Assembly (NCBI GenBank): GCA_037349105.1
Contig: JAYJMM010000041.1
Span: 5,640,501-5,704,500 of the forward strand
Direction of reading: 5' to 3'
Origin: Limnomonas spitsbergensis
Lineage: Eukaryota > Chlorophyta > Chlorophyceae > Chlamydomonadales
Length of the DNA: 64,000 nt
The notes below the pieces were generated by a model, which had not been told where the DNA came from, did not search any database, and saw only the letters and a program-made list of their open reading frames with translations. Below are positions 32,201-44,500 of the stretch, piece after piece. The translations under genes were made by a program, and so were the position numbers. The stretch's first letter is position 1; the number at the start of each line of letters is the position of its first letter.

Positions 32201-35200
32201 CTCTGCAGGAGGGAGGCAGCTGAGGCCTCTGAACCTGAAGACCACACCAGGGGATCAATCCACGCCTCCGTGGGCATCACTGGCGCCTGTATATATTAAC
32301 GATCTATTTATAATGGACTGTGTGTTTGGCTGTATAATATTACTGGTGCCTGAGGACCTAATGTATATTTATCATTTAACGTGTTTTTGGCTGTGTTGTG
32401 CTGCCTGCCTGCAGAGGCTGCGGTAAACGCCCTGAGCCTCGTGGACGATGCCGACGCCTGGCTGGACCTGACCGACCCCTGGCTCAGCCAGCACCGGGGG
32501 CCGCCACAGCAGCACACGCGACTGCTGTTCGCCTCGGTGCGCGATCAAAGCGGCGGCGGCGGCGACGCTGCTCATGGGGGCGGCGAGGACGCGGCGGCGG
32601 CATACGCTGACAAGGATGTGGCGGAGGAACCCGTGCTGACGCTGGAGCAGCTTCAGTGTGAATACTTGATGCTGCGAAGCGCGCTGGCGGTTTCGGCGAG
32701 CTTTCTGGGTGAGATGGCGAGCAGGCCGCAGGGGCGGTGATGTGTGAAATGGGTGTGGACGGTGTGAAGCTGGAGGGTGAATACCTGATGTGAATTACCG
32801 CCTTCCGCCGCTGTGGCAGCCTGCGGCGGAATTGCCTGCTTACCTGTTTCATATTTCTGCATGCTCCCTTTCTCTACTCGTTGCTCCCAGCTTGATATGC
32901 CCTTGCATCAATCGTAGCCCATGGTGTAGCTGAATCGTAGCTGAAGCACCGTGCAATAAACAGTGTCATGCTTGCTGTACTGCCCGACCAGGCATGGACC
33001 CCCTTCACCACCGTTGGCCGTGGTGTAGCTGAATCGTAGCTGAAGCACCGTGCAATAAACAGTGTCATGCTTGCTGTACTTCCCGACCAGACATGGACCC
33101 CCTTCACTACCGTTGGCTGTGGTGTAGCTGAATCGTAGCTGAAGCACCGTACAATAAACGGTGTCATGCTTGCTGTACTGCCCGACCAGGCATGGACCCC
33201 CTTCACTACCGTTGGCCGTGGTGTAGCTGAATCGTAGCTGAAGCACCGTACAATAAACAGTGTCATGCTTGCTGTACTTCCCGACCAGGCATGGACCCCC
33301 TTCACTACCGTTGGCCGTGGTGCAGCTGAATCGTAGCTGAAGCACCGTGCAATAAACAGTGTCATGCTTGCTGTACTTCCCGACCAGACATGGACCCCCT
33401 TCACCACCGTTGGCCGTGGTGTAGCTGAATCATAGCTGAAGCACCGTACAATAAACAGTGTCATGCTTGCTGTACTGCCCGACCAGGCATGGACCCCCTT
33501 CAGCAATGGACGGGCAAGGACGAGGTCTTCTCGCAGCTGCTGCAACTGGGGCACTTGGAGAGTGCCATTGACCTTGCGCATGCCTGCTGGACCGGTGCAA
33601 CATTGACGGAGGCGCTCGCGAGGGCACTGGCATCGCTCGCGACTCAGTGCTCCAGATTGCAGATGCAGGACGAGGGTGAGTTGGGTTGAGGGTTCAACCC
33701 TAAGACTGCAGATGCAGGACGAGGGTGAGTTGGGTTCAGGGTTCAACCCTAAGACTGCAGATGCAGGACGAGGGTGAGTTGGGTTCAGGGTTCAACCCTA
33801 AGACTGCAGATGCAGGACGAGGGTTAGTTGGGTTGAAAGTTCAACCCTAAGACTGCAGATGCAGGACGAGGGTGAGTTGGGTTGAGGGTTCAACCCTAAG
33901 ACTGCAGATGCAGGACGAGGGTGAGTTGGGTTGAGGGTTGAGGATTTAACCCTTACGCTGCCAAAGCAAGAGGAGGAAGAGTTACAAAGCGCGTTTGTGT
34001 GTGCGAGGGGGGGAGGGCTGGGTACGAAACGTCAAAACTGCGGAAAGGGTGGGCGCAAGGACTGATACGTGCTTGCCATAATCATATTGACCCAAAATGT
34101 CTACTTTGCCCTTGCAGGCGACCTGGCGGATGGGTCTGCAGGGCCGACCGCTCTCAGCTCAGACCCGGGGCAACGGGAGGCGCTCCTTGGCCGCGGGCAA
34201 CTGGGATCCAGGGCCTCGCCTCAGTGGGCCCTTCTGTTGCAGCTGTTGCAGCGGTATGAGGGCAGCCGGACGGCCGAGGGGCTCATGTTGCACAGCGGCT
34301 GCTTGCGAGTGGCAGTGGCGGATGCTGTGCTCAAGGTGGACCGCAGGCTGGGCCTGCCTGCCTGGCTTTTGAAGATGTTCCAGGTGAACCATGGATGGGT
34401 GGCACCCGCCGGCGTGTAGCACAATTCGGCTTATTTCATGGTTCCCAAGAAGCTTAGTGTTTTATAGAAACCATTAAGTTGAAAGTGATACCGGTAAGTG
34501 GGAACTGAGTTGTTTGAAAGTCGAGAGTGAGTTTTAACCAGTGGAAGTTGACTGTGAGACATGCAAAAAGTAGAGAGTGAGTTTTGAAAGGAGACGTGAA
34601 ATGACGAAAGTGGGAGTGAGGAGTCCAACATGAGAAGCGAGGTTTTGTAAGTGCGAAGTGAGATTGTTGAAGTCAAAAGCGAGCTCGTGGTGGTCGAAAA
34701 TAGCTTGGAGGCCCTAATGAGAGTAATGACCGTCTCACTATAGCCCCGCCTGATCACACCTGACCCCACCTCTGCGCTCATGCCTCGCAGGATGACGGTT
34801 TGAACCCTGAGGAGGACACGCCTTGCTCCTCCTCCTCTGGGGCCGCCTCATCGCTCCTGGGCGTGTACCTAGTGCACGATTGCTTGGCCGACGCCGTGTC
34901 GCTCGTTGAGGCGTTGGTGGGCGCGTGGGGCCAGGCGGACCCGCGGAAGCGCGGCGGGCGCCACGCTGCGGTGTGGCTGCCGCACCAGCGCATCGGCCAG
35001 CTGCGCGCCCGGCTGGCGACGGACGCAGAGTGCGGCTCGGAAACTTCGCGGGTTCTGATTGCGCAGCTGGATGCGAGCCTAGCGTCGCATCTGGAGCTCG
35101 CTGCGCACGATTCGCTGATGGACCCGGCGGACCTCCGGGCAGGCTCGTCGGGGAGCCCCGGGGGGGCGTGGGGGGCGGCACCTTTGTCAGGCAGGCCGGG

Positions 35201-35390
35201 AGGATGGCTTGATTCTTTGCAGGCGTCGCCTGGGGCGGGCTTCGGCTTTGCCTCGGGAGGGGAGGGGCAGGAACGGGGAGGCGGTATTACACCTTTTGGG
35301 GGTTTCGGCAGCAGGGGGGTTGACGCTATGTCGCCGCCCCCACCTTCGTTCGAGTGGTTGCCGTCGCCCGTGGCGACTTTGGGCTACTGA
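26217..35390 (+). CDS. NUP160: Nucleoporin NUP160/Nup120, Y-complex (nuclear pore outer ring)
   Basis: Nine exons: 26217-27428, 27949-28169, 28461-28843, 29350-30426, 31181-31942, 32415-32708, 33487-33675, 34118-34383, 34791-35390. Phases agree throughout, giving 1,667 aa, close to plant NUP160. Exon 1 (404 aa) is the Nup120/160 N-terminal beta-propeller region (GGTLFVGCADGTVLGV, LLMVVYDDCAVRAFSLD). Exons 4-9 form the alpha-helical stack. Family landmarks are LFEREGAPEGAILFARAAL, the LEYL/NPVPERALDCLRRLVHELC segment, HDFLVARSDLRGAARAML, and the C-terminal VWLPHQRIGQL. It should form the Y-complex with SEC13, NUP107 and NUP133 partners at the nuclear pore and act in mRNA export. An unusual Gly-rich C-terminal extension follows the conserved end. 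A Gln run lies in exon 4. Introns 2, 3, 6 and 7 hold splice-junction arrays. Confidence 0.93.
28304..28460 (+). repeat. Tandem copies of the exon 3 acceptor junction of NUP160
   Basis: Two pseudo-copies (about 28304 and 28382) of GGAGCCCTAGCATGTCTGCC plus the upstream polypyrimidine CTCTTCCTGCCTCTGGGTTC precede the real exon 3 start at 28461. Unit about 78 bp. Each carries TTGTAG-type acceptors. Confidence 0.88.
29180..29349 (+). repeat. Tandem copies of the exon 4 acceptor junction of NUP160
   Basis: CACCTCAGGCTCTCGGCCTC-type units at about 29183 and 29260 repeat the real acceptor/exon 4 start at 29350. Each is followed by GGGCCTGCTGTTGCGGTTGA and TTGAACCCTGAACCCT filler. Confidence 0.85.
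32925..33486 (+). repeat. Tandem copies of the exon 7 acceptor junction of NUP160
   Basis: About six units of roughly 89 bp, each containing GTAGCTGAATCGTAGCTGAA, CACCGTGCAATAAACAGTGT and CTGTACTGCCCGACCAGGCA plus TGGACCCCCTTCA. The last part is the exon 7 start (GMDPLQ). The first part matches the end of a dispersed element (compare 52470-52500 and 11208-11235), so element and splice junction were amplified together. Confidence 0.9.
33676..33950 (+). repeat. Tandem copies of the exon 7 donor junction of NUP160
   Basis: Five to six units of about 48 bp: GACTGCAGATGCAGGACGAG plus GGTGAGTTGGGTTCAGGGTT. Each repeats the last 15-20 exon bases and the complete GTGAGT donor; the real donor is at 33676. 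Confidence 0.92.
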
Positions 35391-36329
35391 CAATGCCAAC
35401 AGTATAGAAGCAGCTTAAGCCTTTCACAAAAATTTGTACGGCCAATGCTCCTGGCTTCGCCAAATGATGGCCAAGGTCTGACTAGGGGATGCTCACTGTC
35501 TGTGCACTATACTTGGTCTGACACGCTGATCATAACATAACAAGATTCTGTGATTTGACCTACTACCGGTGCACGCGATGCATGTGTTGGAGGTTCATGG
35601 TAATGCAGTTAAGGATCGTGGCATTGACATGATGTGATACACATGTTACAGTAAGCCAGACCTTTGTGTTCTTGTTGTTTGGTGGGTGAACTTGCCATCC
35701 TCTCTGTCCTCTTGTGCCTTCTCCCTTGACTGTCCTAGCTGCCTTTTCGTTTCCCGACGTGGCCGAGATTCTTCAGCATGGCCCAGAGAGGTGTAACGTC
35801 ATTAACATGTTACCAGGCTGCAAAATGCTCGGCCGCGTGGGCGCTCGAGTGTCTCGTTAGGAGGAAGAAGGAAAGGAACTAAAGGCAAGAGGAAAGACAG
35901 AGAGGAGCACAAAGGACAAAGAAAACACTCCCTCAAGAAAAAGGATCCCCGTCCCTGGCGAGTCTAGTCCTCTACAAAGAGGAGAGAGAGCAAGAGAGAC
36001 ACACAAAGGGAAAGAGCTAGCCCCAAGGAGGCAAAGTAGAGACAACAAATTAGCCCTGAACAAAGTCTACCACATCCCCAACAAAAGCCAGAACCTCACA
36101 CCCATGCCTGCCCAGCTGGTACAACTGCTGAAAGTCCGTGGCGCCCTCCAAGGGGCCTCCCCAACCTCTCGCCCGCAGCCTTTCCCTCACGCAAGGGCAC
36201 TGAAAGCACAAATGCAGCGCATCCTCCACATGCTCGCCCTGTCCCTCAGCCCAGCACCATTGGCAGAAGCGTGTGTCTCGCTGCTCATCGCTACACCGTC
36301 CTCAATCGAACTCTTTTACACCCACGTCA

Positions 36330-36540
36330 TGTTTTATGGCTGGGGCTTATCTTCTGCACTGTGGGGTTCTTTCCCACGCCACTGTTGTGGCTGTGTGCTA
36401 GTTTCTTGCCCAGTGGGGGCACTGGTTTTCGCTTTCTGTCCTAGTGTATCAAGTGCCTGTTCCGGTTTACGGGCACATATCCCATGCATCAAATGTGATG
36501 CTCTGATGGACTGTAAAAACTCCACAACTTCACATTATCA
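36330..36540 (+). repeat. Dispersed about 200-bp repeat, copy 1
   Basis: Shares CTGGGGCTTATCTTCTGCAC, GGTTCTTTCCCACGCCACT and GCCCAGTGGGGGCACTG with the copies at 37690 and 52710. Its right end, ATCAAATGTGATGCTCTGAT, is also found inverted at 13935-14010. Confidence 0.75.
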
Positions 36541-37689
36541 GCTGTACTGACCGCTTAAAGTCGCAACCTTAAGTGAGTGCACACACGAGGGCCCAGCGGG
36601 TATGCACCGTTCTGAAAATGTTACCGCCTCCTGCACTGCTTACGCTGGAGGCTTACGGATATTAAGTAAAAGAGAGAACACCTCGGGGCCCTGCTCAAAT
36701 AGGCTCAGCGGCGGGAGCACCCAACTTTCTGGTAGAGAGGACACAAAAGGCAATAGAGAAGAAAGAAAGAGGAGTAAATAAAGGAGAAGGGTAATACACA
36801 CCCTCCCATAAAAAAAGGGCAGTCCGAAGAATCACCAGCCCCTCTAGAGTGTAGCATGTAACAGTCAATAGAAAAGAGGGGATTTATTTATACTCCCCCC
36901 CCCAAAAGGAAACAAACCATGTACGGCAAATAATCATGATCAATCAGTACCTTCGCCGACAAAGGGTAGCTTGCTTTCATATGTTAGTCATCCAGTCGCT
37001 ACACGAAGACATAAATCACTTGTGGTGCGATGAGATCCATTGTTGCTGGCCACGAGCTGGAAAGGCTTCAGCCTATTCCTGAAGAGCCCATCCCAAGAAG
37101 TGAAGAATGTCATATAACTCCACCCACCCCCAAGTTGGTTATGGTAGACAAATAGTCAATGACATTCAACTCTGGGCCACGCTCAAAAGGCTCCTCTGCA
37201 TGGGTGCACAACTGTCTGGTCAGGAAGAAAATAAACTTAGGGCTAAGATGAGAAAGAAGAGAAACGGACGAAAAAGGAAAAGAAAAACAAAAAGTATGGT
37301 ACTGGTAGTGTGAATTACCAACTTTCACCACCCTCGACCCCACAACCTCACTACGGTATTTCCCACACACCAGGTTACCGTAACCGTCTTCTACCTTTGC
37401 GTGAGGCAATTAATTGGAGATTTTTTAACCGCATGGTCAAAGAATAGTTCTTATTAAGCCGCAGGGCCATCAATAGTTTCATGTTACTGGTCATCGGGGA
37501 AACCTCTTTAACGGAAAGCTGGCGCTACGCCGGCAAGCTACAATTAGTAATGCGTATCAACTGCAGGGGTAGGTGGGAACGCATACAGAGTGATGATAAG
37601 AATGCCGGTACATATAGACTTTCACATATTTCACTTAAACACTCTTGTACACCTTATTAATTTCGTAAGCAGTACTGAACTCCATGTCA

Positions 37690-37880
37690 TGTCTTGTGTC
37701 TGGGGCTTATCTCCTGCACTATGAGGTTCATTCCCCTGCCACTCGTCTGTGGTTGTCTGCTTGTCGCTTGCCCAGGTGGGTCACTGTTTTCTCGCTCACT
37801 GCACTAGTTTATTTTGTGCTCGAACTGGTCTTTGGGCACCTGTTCCATACATCAAACGTGATGCATCCCTGTTGAAACCT
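37690..37880 (+). repeat. Dispersed about 200-bp repeat, copy 2
   Basis: Same order of motifs as 36330-36540 (TGGGGCTTATCTCCTGCACT ... CCATACATCAAACGTGATGC). Moderately diverged. Confidence 0.75.
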
Positions 37881-38581
37881 ACAATTCATCAAAGCAACAA
37901 TGCAAGTGCATGACATTTCCCCTCCTCCACTCCGTCAAACTTCACCAATGTTTTTTTGTGATGGATTTTTTTACTTATTTTGACCCCCCCCATTGATCGT
38001 ACTAGTCTTGCAAAGATGATGGTGTCAAGACATATCCCCCGAATGACGGCTAGTCGGCTACGTGATTTTTGTAGCAACGTGTGTCCTGATTTCCCACTCG
38101 GCAAGATTTTTAGTCCATCAGGTGGTAGCGGTGTATCAGCGCTTGACTTGATAAGCATCTTGGCATGCAAGGTATGAGGGGTATGAGGAGATGAAGGTGG
38201 TGTTTATGCGGGGCAACAGCTTATCTTCACACTCCATAAAAACGCTTAACCAAAACCGACAGATGAGCCGTCCCGAAGGTCACGGTTGGGTTGCTATTAA
38301 ACACTTGCACAGGCGTCCGATAAGACATGTCGCGGAATGATACGCGATGTCAGGCACTAGAAGAATGCTAACTTAGACGACTCAAAGCTGCACGCAGGTT
38401 TCGAGGAAAGACGGATCTGTTGCGAATATCCGTGAATCTTGTGGATATGGGGTTAGGGTTGGGAGGCCATTGAACAAACAACGGCGAGATGTGATGATCT
38501 GCCTGACACCTGACGTTTTGCATAGCATTGGTCTGACGATACAGGCTTGTGCCCCTCTCTGGTACCGTCTCACAAGTTACA

Positions 38582-41500
38582 ATGGGCGCGGGAGGTGATG
38601 GCCGCCCTGTACGTGATTCGTTCCTGAAGAAGACGTTTAGCATAGATAAGCTGGCGAATGTGGGTAACATCAAAGACGACTTGATCGTTCTGCGCAACAT
38701 CTGGTTCAGCAAGGCTTCAGCCAAAGGAGATGACCACGCTGCACGGCTGGAAACTTTCTACGGCCCTCAGGCTGAAGCTTGTACGTTGTTAGCCTTCCTT
38801 TGTTTGATATAACAACTTTGCTAACGTGGCCCATCTAGTTTTCGAGACAGAAAGAAAGAGCGGGACTATCCACCGAATCAAACAACTTCGCGTTTATTTT
38901 ACGCTCGCCTCTTCTTACAGATGACAACTTTCGGACGAACTTTCTATGGGGAAGGAAACCGATGCTTGCAGCTTGTGCTGCCAGGCTCGCGAGCCGGAGC
39001 AACATGATCTGGGTCGACTTGGGAGGTAGGATGCATGTCTCTACAGCAATGCCGATTTTATTTTGTGTTTATTACGTGATTGTTCATGTAGTTGCTCTTG
39101 CTTTGTTACGCCAATCAACCACTCACGATGTTCGTGTCCGGATAGGTGGTACCGGGGAGAACGTTGACATGATGTCCAAGTACATTGGACTCGACAAATT
39201 CAAGGCCATCTACGTGGTGGACCTGTGCCATTCGCTCTGCGAGGTTGCGAGGAAGAAGGCGTTGAACAAGGGGTGGAAGAATGTGCACGTCATTGAGGGC
39301 GATGCCTGCAGATTTCAGCCACCAGAGGGCGCAGCTTCGCTCGTCACCTTCTCCTACTCTCTGTCAAGTGAGACCCGTTTGCAAGTGTGATCCGGCTGGG
39401 CGATTTGCGTGATTAGTGTAATTCACCGTGTGCTGGTCTCTGTTGCAGTGATCCCGCCTTTCCACAATGCGATTGACAACGCCATCAGCATGCTGGCCAT
39501 AGACGGCTTCCTCGGCGTCACTGACTTCTTCGTCAGCGGCAAATACGATTTGCCCATGCGACAGATGTCGTGGTTCCGGCGCTTCTTTTGGAGGTGAGCA
39601 CGCTTACGAAACCCATTTTATTGCATGGTGTCGATGCTGATTACGTATCATGCATGGTGATGATCAGGGGGGGTGATGACGTCCCCCTGCATGGAGAAGT
39701 GCCATGCGCCATGCGGTGCCACTTAACATGACGTACTTTGCATTCTTCGCCCATGCAGGTCAATCTTCGACGTGGACACCATCGACCTTGGCCCTGAACG
39801 TCGCTCATACTTGGAGCACAAGCTCGAGCGAGTCTGGGAGGTTAACAGCCAGGTGCGCTTGTGCATGCCACTGCTTACTTTACGGTGCTTAAGCTACAAT
39901 TCAGTTGTGTCACCTGGCCGTCTGCGTGGGCTAGAAGCAGCATGCCCTGCTGCGTGGTCCAGGTTTGGTCCCCATCGGCACCACCAGCTGCCTGCAAATT
40001 GTGTGTTTTGGTGTGCACCGAAAGAAAGTGATGCCTGCTGTGGATGGTGTGCACTAGTCGCACACCTAAATGGCTACAACGGCTTAGCTCGCTGCTTCAT
40101 GCAGCTCCCAGCCTCGGAGTGCTGTCATCGACGTAAATCCCTCCCATCCCCCGGCCACGCCCACCCTGGCGGGCCGCATCCGCCGTATCGTAATGCCTTG
40201 AGAAATTGCCTTCCTGCTCCACACAGGGCTCTATCCCGTACGTGCCCTACCTGCGTGCGCCGTACTACGTCTGGATCGGCCAGAACCACCAGACTGGACG
40301 TAAGAACCTCCAGAGGGTCTCATCGCAGCACCTCTCATGGCGTCAAATGATTCGCATCCTCTCACCTGCACCACATACCTGCACAGTCCAGCAACGCTTT
40401 GCATATGACTTTTGCTACGAGTTACCACGTCAGAAAGTTGTGTGAGATCTCCTGACTGGATGTCCTGCAGACGCGGCGCATGAGAACAAGGTGGACCGGC
40501 CTGCGCTCTTCCCTCCCACGTTCCTGTACACGCAATCATGGGAGGATCCGGAGCCAGATATGAAGGTGTGTGACGGTATGCCGCACCTAACCATCATTAG
40601 CATGGACAGCACTGCGTCATGGCCCTTGCTTCCAAAGCTGCATGGACCACCCAGCTGTAGCCCTTACATCCAATGCCCCGCTTATGTGCGCCGGCATCTT
40701 CGCTTCCATGCCACCTTATTTAGTTATCAGCGGTGGCTTCACTGTTTTTTCGAACGACCAAGCCCTCGGCTGTTAACCGCTCCCCGTCCGCTGCGCAGCA
40801 GTGTTGTTTTGACCTGTAGCCTGAGGCAGCCCAAGCAACCAGGCATGTGACTTCACCTTGGCCGGAACCTCCACCTGGCCGTAGGCTCTGGGTCTTCGCA
40901 GCATTGTAGCCTTAAAGCATGCCCTGCATCAAAACACTCACTTCTGCTCGTCGTGGACATTGCTAAGAAGATATATAGCCAAGGCGCACGCCCCATCAGC
41001 ACTCACTGCTGCGCAGCTCATGGGCATCATGGGCATGGATATCAACCTGTGCGCAGGTCACGACTACAAATTTTGCTTAAGTGCAAACGCAACAAAACAT
41101 GCATTTGAATTTGACGTACCTCTCGTATGGTGTACTTTATATGCATCAATTATATTGAGTGTATTTTATCCATCGAAAGTGCAAGGATCTAGATAGGGCA
41201 TGTTCGGGGGAAAGGCAGACCCTTGAAAACAACGCGCACCGCACTGAACAGGTCATGGACATCAACGAGAACGACACGGTGCTGACGCTGACGTCAGGCG
41301 GCTGCAACGGCCTCAACCTGCTGCTGCACGGCGCCGGCGAGGTCGTCTCCGTGGACTGCAACCCCGCGCAGACCGCACTGCTGGAGCTCAAGGCAGTGGC
41401 CATCCAGCAGCTGGGGTTTGAGGACACGTGGCAGCTGTTTGGCGAGGGCGTGCACCCGCACATCGAGGAGATCTTCGAGAAGAAGCTGGCGCCGTTCCTC

Positions 41501-44500
41501 AGCCAGACGTCCAACAACTTCTGGAGCAAGCGGCTATGGTACTTCAGGGACGGGCTGTACTACCAGGGTGGAATGGTGGGTGTCTAGGGGTTTGACTGAC
41601 CCCTTACCCTGCTGCTGTGCTTTTGTTCAGGCGAAAATTGCCTCAGACGACAAACTCGGGCTAAAAATAGGTATATTGACTTTCAGTTTTATCGCTGAGT
41701 CGAAAAACGTCAGGCACTGTAGACTGTATTGGAGAGCTAGAAGGAAAATCGTGTAGCTAGTTAACGTGCTAAGATTGAGATAGGAGAGGCAGGGCCGGGT
41801 CCAGGAGAAGTACAGATTTTTAAGGCAGATTCAGGTACAGCTTACGGGTCTGGGTCTAAGAAGTAGGGTAAGAAGTAGTAGTCTAAGAAGTAGGGTTGAG
41901 AGAAGTAGATACAACGGCAAATCCGGATCCAAGAAATGAGGGCCGTAGTCAAGAGAGCGGGCTGGATCAAGAAGGCAGGGCTAGATCCAACAGGTTAGAA
42001 CCAAATTGGTTGTTTACCTGCAGGAGCTGATGGACAGGGCTGGTTAAGCCGTGGCATTCCCTGTGTGCTGCAGTGTGCTTTGTGACGCATGTTTGTGGTT
42101 CAGGTAGATGCAAGACGGGGTGTGTGACGAAAGCGGCAGACCCAGGCAGGGCACATAACCGCTTTTGTGTCTGGATACTACGGCTAGCATTGTTCATTCA
42201 CTCTGGCCTCTCTCTCGTTTTGCTGCACGTACGCACCTTCCTGCTTCTTACAAGATACACACCTGCAAGCTTGATTTTGCCACATCGTGTGTTGGTGTGC
42301 ATTCCCCATGTGCAAGCGCTTGGGCATGGCCTGCCATTCCTCACGCTTACTTGTGTACGTGTGTTTACGCCTTCCTCACAGGGCAAGCTCTGCTGGGTGC
42401 TTCAGTGCCTGTTCACGTTCCTGGGCTTGGGCAAGGCCCTCAAGCGGATGGTGAACGCGCCGACGCTGGAAGAGCAGAAGCGGCTGTGGAACGCAAACCT
42501 GGTCGTGAACTTCATCAAGCACGGCCCGGCGATGCTGGTCTGGATCTTCTGCAAGTTTGTGTCCATTGTGTTCTGCAACAGGATAGTGCTGTGGTGAGTG
42601 TGGATTAAGCAGCAGAGGGACAAAGTTATGAATTGTATGTGTCACTGAAAGCGTGTTCTGCAGTGGAAGCGTTTACAAAGTTATCTATTGTGGGAGCAGG
42701 TCACGGATTTCAGCGGGATTGTACAACACCGTAATATAATATTTCAATATTTGATTGCGCTGTATGTTGAAGGCAAATGTGATATGTCGGTGCCGAATGA
42801 AGAATCCTGCTCAGGGTAGGATGAGGCTTGCAGTCCCCACTGGTGCTAGCATGCTCTCGACACCTGACATGCGGGTCCCTGATTCAATCCTTTCTCGACC
42901 GATGCAAGCGTGTGCGGCTAGCACACTCCATGTACACCCTGTGCTTTCTGAAGCACTGGCCCTCAATGAACATGAGGATTAGCTGACGATACTTGAGCAG
43001 CAACCCCAGCTGCAATACCAAGTGCAACAGCCGAACCCGACCTTATTGGCCGCTGTCCTCCCCGCAGGTTCGGTGGCGGTGTCCCTGGCAAGCAGTACGC
43101 CCTGATCAAGAAGGATGGCCTGGCCATTGAGCAGTACGTGGCAAGGACCCTGGACGGTGAGGAGCTGCTGCTGTGTGACACCAGGGCATGGGGGGACGCT
43201 ATGCTCCTCCATGGCATGGCTTGCATACGGGGACGCCATGCGTCGTGGGGGCATGGGGGGGTGCAACAAGCCGCCAGGGCATGGGGGGCCTTCGGGAAAC
43301 GTTTTGTCATCAGATCTTCGGGTGCATCTGTGGGACGCATGGGGGTATCCATTAGGTCTCAAAGGTATATGCAGGTGACATTCTATCAACAGGGCCTGGG
43401 GGGAGAGGCCAGGATAGTCTGCGCAGGTTAGTGTGACTTGCAGAGAATCCATGTGTCATAAGAGCATGGGGGGATCCAACAAGTCACCAGGGTATTCAGG
43501 CGACACTGTATCGTCAGGGCCTGGGGGAAGAGGCCAGGATAGGGTGCGCAGAGGGAGGTTGCATGCAGGAATACAATGTATCACTGGGGCCCGGGTGGGG
43601 TGGCCTGCAGAGAGGCAGATCTGAATGTCTGAGAAGAGGGAGGCTACCTGCAGGGATGCAACAAAAAAATACTCAAACCTGGGAAGGGGCCTGTGAGGAT
43701 TGGACATGGGGGCATAAGGGGATGCAACAAGTCGCTAGGGAATGCTGGATACCTTGTGTCACCAGGGCCTGAGGTGTGGCGGGGTAGTGGTCTATGAGGA
43801 TGCGACAGGTCAGGATCTCCTGATGATCCTTGCAGTTCCTTCAAACTGGATTTTCTGGCTTGCACCAGAACGAACACGCTCAAGAATGGTACCTTTCCTG
43901 ACCTGACTCTTTTTAACCCTTAACCCTAACTGACCTTCCTCCTCCCAACCGTTTTCTTGTACGCTGTCGCAGGTGTTGCGGAGAACAGCCACCTGCGCAA
44001 GAGCAACTACTTCTACTACAACTGCCTGACGGGCAAGTTCCTGCGCGACAACTGCCCCTCCTACCTGCGGGAAGCAAACTTCAACAAGCTCAAGGCCGGG
44101 GTCATCGACAGGCTCACAATCGCGACGGGCACCTTCCTGGATGAGCTCAAGGCACGCAAGTACACTAAGGTGAGGTGAACACGAGCCTGAAGTTAAAACT
44201 CACAGCTCAAGGTTGAAGAAGAGTTGAGGGCTGCAACATCTAATCTTAAAATTCAAAGCTCAAGGTGAGTGACGGGGTGGTGTTAGGGCACTGAAAAGCA
44301 TTATAGCAGGTGCTGCACACTTCAAGAAGCCCAAGGATGAGGTCATTGACAGGCTAACAATCGCGACAGCAACCTTCCTGGATGAGCTTGAGGCATGCAA
44401 GTAAACAAGCTGGTGAGGTTAAGACGAGCCAAAGGTTCAATCTGGAAGCTCTTGGTTGAGAAGAGCCTTTAAAACCTTAAACTCAAGGTGCTTAAGAAAA

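Larger units (their letters stand above)
35391..38581. other. Intergenic region between NUP160 and BTA1
   Basis: No gene seen. It contains two copies of a roughly 200-bp dispersed family (36330-36540, 37690-37880), purine-rich stretches near 35860-36010 and 36740-36800, and a poly-C run near 36892. The BTA1 promoter must lie near its right end. Nothing TATA-like stands out. Confidence 0.5.

Noticed and set aside
41759..42050. AAGAAGTAGGG-type repeats in BTA1 intron 8 considered as a gene remnant
   Set aside because: Simple purine-rich degenerate repeat with many stops; only intronic filler.
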